Both the position numbers and the translations under genes were made by a program. A stretch of DNA of 36,109 bases, from contig CAIRBK010000054.1 in the NCBI GenBank assembly GCA_903876795.1, positions 1-36,109 on the forward strand, written 5' to 3'. Positions within the stretch are counted from its first letter, which is position 1. The number at the start of each line of letters is the position of its first letter. The notes beneath the pieces were generated by a model. The model ran no database searches, was not told where the DNA came from, and saw only the letters and a program-made list of their open reading frames with translations. Origin of the DNA: an uncultured Verrucomicrobiota bacterium. GTDB lineage: Bacteria > Verrucomicrobiota > Verrucomicrobiia > Opitutales > Opitutaceae. Of the stretch, positions 31,039 to 36,109 are shown piece after piece.

Positions 31039-32358
31039 TCAGAAGGAGACGTTGTTGGCGCGGGTATGAAGGGTCTGGACGACCGAGATGTTACGCATGG
31101 CGAAGGCGGCCTCGCAGTAGCAGAGGTAGTAGCGCCATTTTCGGAGGAAGCGCTCGTCGAAACCGCCGAGGGCCAGGATCTGCTCGCGCTTGGCCTCGAA
31201 GGTTTCGCGCCAGAGGCGAAGGGTGCGGCCATAGTCTTGCCCAAAATCTTCGAGGCGGTGGAGGGTGAGGCCACCGGCGCGGGCGAGTTGTTGGTTGACG
31301 CGGTTGAGCGAGAGCAGGAGCGAGCCGGGGAAGATGTGCTTTTGGATGAAATCCACGCCGCGGCGGAGTTCGGCGTAGCGGTCGTCTGGGCAGGTGATGA
31401 ATTGGAGGGCGAGGAGCCCGTCGGGCTTGAGGCGGGCGGCGAGGGTGTCGCAGTAAACGGGGAGGTAGCGGTGGCCGAGCGCTTCCATCATTTCTATGGA
31501 GACGATCTTGTCGTAGGTGCCGGAGTGGTCGCGATAGTCTTCGCAGAGGACTTCGACGCGGCCGGCGAGTCCGGCGGCGGCGACGAGGCGGCGGGCCAGA
31601 TCGTATTGCTGCCGCGAGATGGTGAGGGTGGTGACGCGACAGCCATAGGTGGAGGCGGCGTGGATGCTGAAGCCTCCCCAGCCGGTGCCGATTTCGAGCA
31701 GGTGATCGGAGGGCTTCAGGCGCAGGGAGCGGCAGAGGGCGTCGTTTTTCTCGCGCTGGGCCGCCTCGAGCGGCAGGTCGGGGGAGTGGGCGGGCCAGCG
31801 GGCGCTGGAATACATCATCGCGGGGTCGAGCCAGAGCCGGAAGAACTCGTTGGAGAGGTCGTAGTGCTCGGCGATGTTGCGCCGGGCGGTGGCGCGGGAG
31901 TTGGGACGCAGGAGGTGGCCGAGGCGGTTGGCGAGGCGGAGGATGTTGAGAAACAAGTCGCGGCCCGATTTCTGGGCGGAGCCCGACAGGGTGGGCGCGT
32001 GCTCGACGTTGAGGATGAACCAGGCGATCAGGCTGACGAGGTCGTGGGTTTCCCAATCGCAGTCGAGGTAGGACTCGGCGAAACCAATGTCACCCCCGAG
32101 GATGCATTTCCGGAAGAAATCAGGGTTGAGCACCCGGATGTTCGCGCTGGTGGAAAGGTCCTGTGGACGGGCAAGCAAGCCGTCGGCGCGGGATCCGAAT
32201 TCCACATGGTCGCCCTCGGGGAGATCCAGGCGAAGGTGGCCGAGAGGCAGTCTCCCCAGTGCGCGCAGGACAAGACGGCGAGAGAGCGGGCCGGTGTATC
32301 CTCTGAAGGCAGAGACTGCGGCGGGCGAGGCGCAGGCGAATGATGTTTGGCAGGGCAT
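31039..32358 (-). CDS. cfa: Cyclopropane-fatty-acyl-phospholipid synthase family protein
   Basis: 439 residues. Family features: EHYDLSNEFF at 164-173, SAM-binding LEIGTGWGG at 221-229, a VSIEMMEALGH segment, and an IFPGS segment before a helical end (RKWRYYLCYCEAAF). It transfers a methyl or methylene group from S-adenosylmethionine to unsaturated phospholipid chains at the membrane. It follows the lipocalin gene by 17 bases. Confidence 0.88.
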   Translation of the reverse strand: MPCQTSFACASPAAVSAFRGYTGPLSRRLVLRALGRLPLGHLRLDLPEGDHVEFGSRADGLLARPQDLSTSANIRVLNPDFFRKCILGGDIGFAESYLDCDWETHDLVSLIAWFILNVEHAPTLSGSAQKSGRDLFLNILRLANRLGHLLRPNSRATARRNIAEHYDLSNEFFRLWLDPAMMYSSARWPAHSPDLPLEAAQREKNDALCRSLRLKPSDHLLEIGTGWGGFSIHAASTYGCRVTTLTISRQQYDLARRLVAAAGLAGRVEVLCEDYRDHSGTYDKIVSIEMMEALGHRYLPVYCDTLAARLKPDGLLALQFITCPDDRYAELRRGVDFIQKHIFPGSLLLSLNRVNQQLARAGGLTLHRLEDFGQDYGRTLRLWRETFEAKREQILALGGFDERFLRKWRYYLCYCEAAFAMRNISVVQTLHTRANNVSF

Positions 32359-32375
32359 GGTGCGAAGGGCTGAGG

Positions 32376-32954
32376 TCAGCGCTGCGGGACGCGTCGCAGT
32401 TTCGAGACGTCGTGCCCGGTCTCGGCGAGTAGCGCGACCAGTTCTTGGTAGCGGGTCTCGGGCAGGGTCTTGGTGCGAGCCATGATCCAGGCATAGTCGC
32501 GGCCGGGCACCCCGATGATGGTAGTCTCATAGTTGTCTTCCAAATACACGATGAGGTAGGCGGCCTTGAAGGGCCACACGAAGCGCATGCGCCACTCGGC
32601 GTTGGTCTCGCGGTTGTGCACGAAGCCGCGCGGACGGTAGGTTTTCAGCGGTCCGTCGAAGCCTCCCTTGTTGAAGGTGTAGGTGGTGGGAATGGTGCCG
32701 TCTTCGGCGAGGCGGTAGGTCTCCACTCCGTTGTAGGCCTCTTTTTCGATAAAGGTAGGGATGTGGGCGATGACATACCAATCGCCCATGAAGCGTTCGA
32801 GTTCGACGGGGCGGTCTATCGCTTTCAGGGGTTCGCGCCGGGCGCCCGAAGCGCCTTGGGGTGAAGTTGTCTGGCAACCGGCGAGCAGGGCTGCGAATAG
32901 CAGCGCGAAAGCAGGGCGCACAAAGATGAGGCGAAGCGAGTCAGTGGTTTTCAT
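32376..32954 (-). CDS. Lipocalin-family lipoprotein (Blc-like)
   Basis: 192 residues from ATG 32954 (a longer frame upstream is antisense to the DUF1295 gene). A signal peptide with the lipobox LLAGC precedes the lipid-anchored Cys. The lipocalin motif MGDWYVIAHIP follows, and later YLIVYLEDNYETTIIGVPGR and a YAWIMART strand fit Blc-type proteins. It probably carries lipids or fatty acids at the outer membrane. Confidence 0.85.
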   Translation of the reverse strand: MKTTDSLRLIFVRPAFALLFAALLAGCQTTSPQGASGARREPLKAIDRPVELERFMGDWYVIAHIPTFIEKEAYNGVETYRLAEDGTIPTTYTFNKGGFDGPLKTYRPRGFVHNRETNAEWRMRFVWPFKAAYLIVYLEDNYETTIIGVPGRDYAWIMARTKTLPETRYQELVALLAETGHDVSKLRRVPQR

Positions 32955-33757
32955 GGTGTTTGAAGATCGGGCAGTCGGCGCGGCGGCAGGGGAATGAACG
33001 CGCTGGTGGTTTGTTGGTAGCGCACATAGGCGGCGCCTTTGCTGCGGACGGTCTGTTGCTCGGTGAGGGGTATGCCGGTCACCCGGAGCAGAAGATAGAG
33101 GATCGCGGCGGGTGCGATCAGCCCGAGCCAGCCCCACGGCGCGGCGAGAGCGAACAACCCGTAGCTCGCCCAGACGAGCCACTCGAAAAAATAGTTGGGA
33201 TGACGGCTGTAGCGCCAGAGGCCGCGAGTGCAGACCTGGCCGCGCGAGCCTGGGTCGCGCTTGAACGCGGCGAGTTGCGCATCGGCCAGCGCCTCACCAA
33301 GCACGGCGACGCACCACAGCCCGACGGCGAACCACTCGATGGGGGCGAGGCCGGGACGAGGGTTGGCGGCGATGAGCAGGAAGGGCAGACCGAGGATGAT
33401 GACGGACGCGGCTTGTTGCTGGAAAAACACCGACATGCGCCGCTCGACTTCGCCGGACCACCGTTTGCGCATGGCCCCGTATCGGGCGTCCTCGGCGGGG
33501 TGGTGTTTGGCCAGGCGTTGCAACAGGTGTGTGCCGAGTCGCAGGCTCCATACGCCCACCAAAAGGGCGAGCACTCCGCGTCGGAGGGGCCAGCCTTGGC
33601 CGACCAGCGCGTAGAACCCCGCGAGCACTCCGAAGGCATAGGACCAGACGACGTCGACGAAACCGTAGTTGTCCAGCCGACGGCAGACGCGAAAAGCGAG
33701 AGCGAAAAGCGCCGCCAGCGAGACGAGCGCGAGAATGATTTGGAGGTAGATGCTCAT
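32951..33757 (-). CDS. DUF1295 membrane protein (steroid-reductase-like)
   Basis: 268 residues with six or so membrane segments. The C-terminal block has RYSRHPNYFFEWLVW and later TEQQTVRSKGAAYVRYQQTT, hallmarks of DUF1295 proteins of the isoprenylcysteine-methyltransferase/steroid-reductase fold. The start overlaps the DUF2062 stop, and its own stop overlaps the lipocalin start (ATGA). It probably modifies lipids together with the synthase. Confidence 0.85.
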   Translation of the reverse strand: MSIYLQIILALVSLAALFALAFRVCRRLDNYGFVDVVWSYAFGVLAGFYALVGQGWPLRRGVLALLVGVWSLRLGTHLLQRLAKHHPAEDARYGAMRKRWSGEVERRMSVFFQQQAASVIILGLPFLLIAANPRPGLAPIEWFAVGLWCVAVLGEALADAQLAAFKRDPGSRGQVCTRGLWRYSRHPNYFFEWLVWASYGLFALAAPWGWLGLIAPAAILYLLLRVTGIPLTEQQTVRSKGAAYVRYQQTTSAFIPLPPRRLPDLQTP

Positions 33758-34287
33758 GATGGGATGGTTGCGACCGGAGCGCGGGCTGCGAAGCGCCGCA
33801 TGATCGGGCGGAAAAAGAAATAGATCGTCGCCAGAAGCAGGGGCGAGGTAAGCGCCCAGGCGGTGAAGGCGTGCACGCCAGCCCAACCGAAACGTTGCAG
33901 AAACTCGCCGAACGACAGGTCGGCGAAGGCCCGCACCATTTCAACGATACTAAAGCGATCTGCCTCGGGGGCGCGCCAGAGCACTTCGCCAATACGCACA
34001 TAGACGAGAATCATGACCACATGCAGCGGGCCGAGGACCTGGTTGAGGGTTTGGAGCACGGGCTGGTTCATCCGCAGCCATAGTCCGACCCCGAGATTCA
34101 AGGCGGCGGTGGTGCCAAGGAAGGGAAACATCGAGCACACGGTGCCGACGGCGAGGGTGGCGGAGAGTTTGTCGGGCGTGACGCCTTGGGCGAGCAGGGC
34201 GAGCAGCGGTTGGACGACGCGCCTGCGCCAGAACGGGGGGCGCGGCGCGGTGTCCGGCGGATTGGTTGATGGCGGGGCGGTAATCAC
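33754..34287 (-). CDS. DUF2062 membrane protein
   Basis: 177 residues. A signature region VTPDKLSATLAVGTVCSMFP is followed by hydrophobic stretches and an ALTSPLLLATIYFFFRP membrane segment. This is typical of DUF2062 proteins, whose function is unknown. It overlaps both neighbours by four bases and belongs to the lipid operon. Confidence 0.8.
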   Translation of the reverse strand: MITAPPSTNPPDTAPRPPFWRRRVVQPLLALLAQGVTPDKLSATLAVGTVCSMFPFLGTTAALNLGVGLWLRMNQPVLQTLNQVLGPLHVVMILVYVRIGEVLWRAPEADRFSIVEMVRAFADLSFGEFLQRFGWAGVHAFTAWALTSPLLLATIYFFFRPIMRRFAARAPVATIPS

Positions 34288-34706
34288 AAGGAGGGGAAGA
34301 GCAGGTTTTTCGCGCCGAGGAGGTAGACCAGCACGCCCACGCCAACGAACGCGGCGGGCCAGCGCAGGCCACCATCGCGGCGGGTGGCGAAAACCTCCGT
34401 GAGTTCGCCGTCGGCCCTGATGCGGAACAGCTCGCGGAGCAGATAGGCGGCCATCGCAAAGTTACCCCAGAGGGCGATGGCCACGGCCCAGAGAACGCGG
34501 GCGGCGGTGCGCTTCTCCTTCCACGCCACCCAGACGAAGAAGGTCAGAAAGGCAAAGTAGGCATCAAGGAGGGTGACCTGAAACCACGGGTTCAAATAGA
34601 CTTCGGGAGGGATGTCGAAGAGGGCCTGCGCAAGGCTGGCCCGGAGGGTGCCCCAGCTCATGGCCAGGAGGATGAAAACGAAGAGAGCGCGAAGAAAGAT
34701 GATCAT
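34284..34706 (-). CDS. DUF1475-like membrane protein
   Basis: 140 residues with about four membrane stretches. The line TLLDAYFAFLTFFVWVAW and then ALWGNFAMAAYLLRELFRI resembles DUF1475. No function is known. The stop overlaps the DUF2062 start. Confidence 0.65.
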   Translation of the reverse strand: MIIFLRALFVFILLAMSWGTLRASLAQALFDIPPEVYLNPWFQVTLLDAYFAFLTFFVWVAWKEKRTAARVLWAVAIALWGNFAMAAYLLRELFRIRADGELTEVFATRRDGGLRWPAAFVGVGVLVYLLGAKNLLFPSL

Positions 34707-34777
34707 GGTTGGACGAGCACTCGGGTATTGGGCGGATCGGTTGGTTGTTATTCGATAGGGGATGGCGAGGCGCAGCT

Positions 34778-35347
34778 TCAGCGGCCTAGCAAAGTGTCCC
34801 GCAGGGAGGGGCTGATGGGGTCATCGCCCAGCCAGATGCGGAAGTAAGCGGCGGCAAAGTCGTGCCCGGGGATGATGACGAGCGAAGCGCCATTGAGCCG
34901 CAGAGTGGTGCCTCGGGTAGGCACATAAGTGAGCGTGTAGCTGTCACCGGCTTCGACGTCGCGGTAGGTGCGATTGATCAGGTCGAGTCGTTCTCGCAAG
35001 GCGGCGCGGGTGGCGGCATCGACGTTCCGGGCGAGGAGCGCATCGCCGCCCTTCACGATCTCGGCGGCGGTGAAGGCTCGATGGTAGCCGAGGTGCAGGC
35101 GGGTCGGCATATCGGCAAAGATGCGACCGGAAGACTCGCCCGCGCCGAGATGGAGGGCGGCATCGTAAACCTTGAGCACGGACTTCCAACGGAACGTCTT
35201 GGCCCCGGTCTGCTGGAAAAGCACTCCGTCTTCCTCAAGCAAAACAGGCGTCGGAACCGGTCGGGCGGCGTGCAAGGGCGACACGGCAAGCAGCGCACCG
35301 AGGGCGGCGAAGAATACACAAAAACGGCGGGCGAGAAAATGCGGCAT
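34778..35347 (-). CDS. Chalcone-isomerase-like exported protein
   Basis: 189 residues from ATG 35347, chosen because a clear signal peptide (RRFCVFFAALGALLAVSPLHA) begins there; ATG 35398 would add 17 polar residues. The mature part has LKVYDAALHLG, PTRLHLGYHRAFTA and a late GHDFAAAYFRIWLGDDPIS, the pattern of bacterial chalcone-isomerase-like proteins that bind fatty acids. It is the first gene of the lipid operon. Confidence 0.8.
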   Translation of the reverse strand: MPHFLARRFCVFFAALGALLAVSPLHAARPVPTPVLLEEDGVLFQQTGAKTFRWKSVLKVYDAALHLGAGESSGRIFADMPTRLHLGYHRAFTAAEIVKGGDALLARNVDAATRAALRERLDLINRTYRDVEAGDSYTLTYVPTRGTTLRLNGASLVIIPGHDFAAAYFRIWLGDDPISPSLRDTLLGR

Positions 35348-35618
35348 GGGAGCGATGATGGTGTTAACGTTTATCGGAGGTGTGTATTTCCCCGCCAATT
35401 TAACAGCGCCTCCGTTAAGCAGATGTTAAGCCACCGTCAGTTTGGTGTTATAAACGCACTACACCGCTGCGACGCGCCTCCTCCGCGAGCGCCTTCTATT
35501 GCGCACCACGCTCGAATCCTCCCCCAAAAGGAGGACTTTCATCCCCTCCACAACAACGATGCGCTCCCGCACCCGTATCGATAGTCTCCATCATGCGCTT
35601 AAAACGCACCCTCTAGCT

Positions 35619-36109
35619 ATGCGCTCTCACGGCTTTTTTCTCGCGCTACCCGCCTGCGGGCCGGCGCTGACCATCGCCGCTCCGAGAGATCCGCGCCCGC
35701 CGCCCCCATCCTTTACGACACGCTCTACAAGGGCCCGAAACTCGACCGCGAGCAGCAGCTCGTTTCCTCGCGCCACTTCATGCGCGAGATGAATCGCCTC
35801 GGCGTCACCAGCACCCTCGATTGCGGCGGCGGTTACCAAAACTGGCCCGAGGACTATGAAATCATCCGGGAACTCGACCGACGCGGCGAGATGACGATGC
35901 GCATCGGCTTCTCCACGTTCATCCAGCGCCACGGCAAAGAATACGAGGACTTCACCGCCTGGATCGAACGCTACAAAGTGGACGACGGCTCGCCCTTCTT
36001 CCGCCTCCTCGGCGGCGGCGAGATGATCGTCCGCTCCATCTACGACTTCGAGGTCTGGGGACTCGCCCAACCGATCTACGGCGAGAAGGAGGAAAAGGAT
36101 TTCGAGCGC
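35619..36109 (+). pseudogene. YtcJ-type amidohydrolase, damaged 5' part, cut by window end
   Basis: From 35702 the frame reads APILYDTLYKGPKL, then HFMREMNRLGVTSTLDCGGG and later FRLLGGGEMI, like the middle of YtcJ-type metal-dependent hydrolases. That frame has a stop at 35600 and no good start. A signal-peptide-like start (ATG 35619, MRSHGFFLALPACG) lies in another frame. The usual first 200 or so residues with the HxH metal site are missing, so the gene has probably lost an internal stretch and shifted frame. Confidence 0.5.

Noticed and set aside
30793-32343. 516-residue plus-strand ORF opposite the cyclopropane-synthase gene
   Set aside because: Glu/Gly/Ala/Val-rich antisense shadow without a domain. 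The minus strand carries all synthase motifs.

Overview
The window is high-GC bacterial DNA, and the gene content and style fit a Verrucomicrobiota genome, possibly Opitutales. That taxonomic guess rests on general impression, not on a marker gene. Three blocks can be separated.

(1) Positions 1-12795, plus strand: a phage-like block. It opens with a replication module: the 3' part of an SF2 helicase, a primase/RepA-like ATPase followed by an iteron-like repeat array, a Holliday-junction-resolvase-like nuclease and two small DNA-associated proteins. A 1.6-kb stretch without genes but full of hairpins follows. Then comes a Mu-like head module: small and large terminase, DUF935 portal with a MuF-like tail, I-type protease/scaffold, decoration-like protein, major capsid protein and two tiny membrane proteins. 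No tail, baseplate or tail-fibre gene follows the capsid gene. A strong terminator closes the block.

(2) Positions 12797-27197, minus strand: an eight-gene, about 14.4-kb operon that looks like an anti-phage defence system. In transcription order it encodes a winged-helix-like protein, a DUF499 AAA-type ATPase, a small protein of unknown function, a NYN-domain nuclease, a trypsin-like protease with an intact triad, a large DUF1156 adenine methylase, a KAP-family P-loop NTPase, and a phospholipase-D/SNF2 helicase. The last five genes overlap or lie within 10 bases of each other. The helicase, methylase and ATPase core matches what I recall as the Hma (helicase-methylase-ATPase) type. The added protease, NYN nuclease and KAP NTPase make this a richer version that may be undescribed.

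(3) Positions 27558-30902: a patchwork between two near-identical 59-bp direct repeats. It holds a DUF6573-like gene, a tRNA-Ser 3'-end segment that is probably an attachment site, the C-terminal remnant of a tyrosine integrase, a RES toxin with an Xre/ParS-type antitoxin, and an HNH-like zinc-finger protein. The right-hand repeat abuts the broken start of a chromosomal methyltransferase gene at 30903, which I take as the right edge of the mobile region. From 30903 to 35347 lies an ordinary minus-strand lipid-modification operon (chalcone-isomerase-like, DUF1475-like, DUF2062, DUF1295, lipocalin, cyclopropane-fatty-acid synthase, broken second methyltransferase). A damaged YtcJ-type amidohydrolase gene runs off the right end.

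The most interesting reading is that blocks 1-3 form one composite mobile element: a replicating, capsid-encoding but apparently tailless satellite-like element carrying a large defence operon and a toxin-antitoxin pair. The left boundary is outside the window, so this remains an inference.
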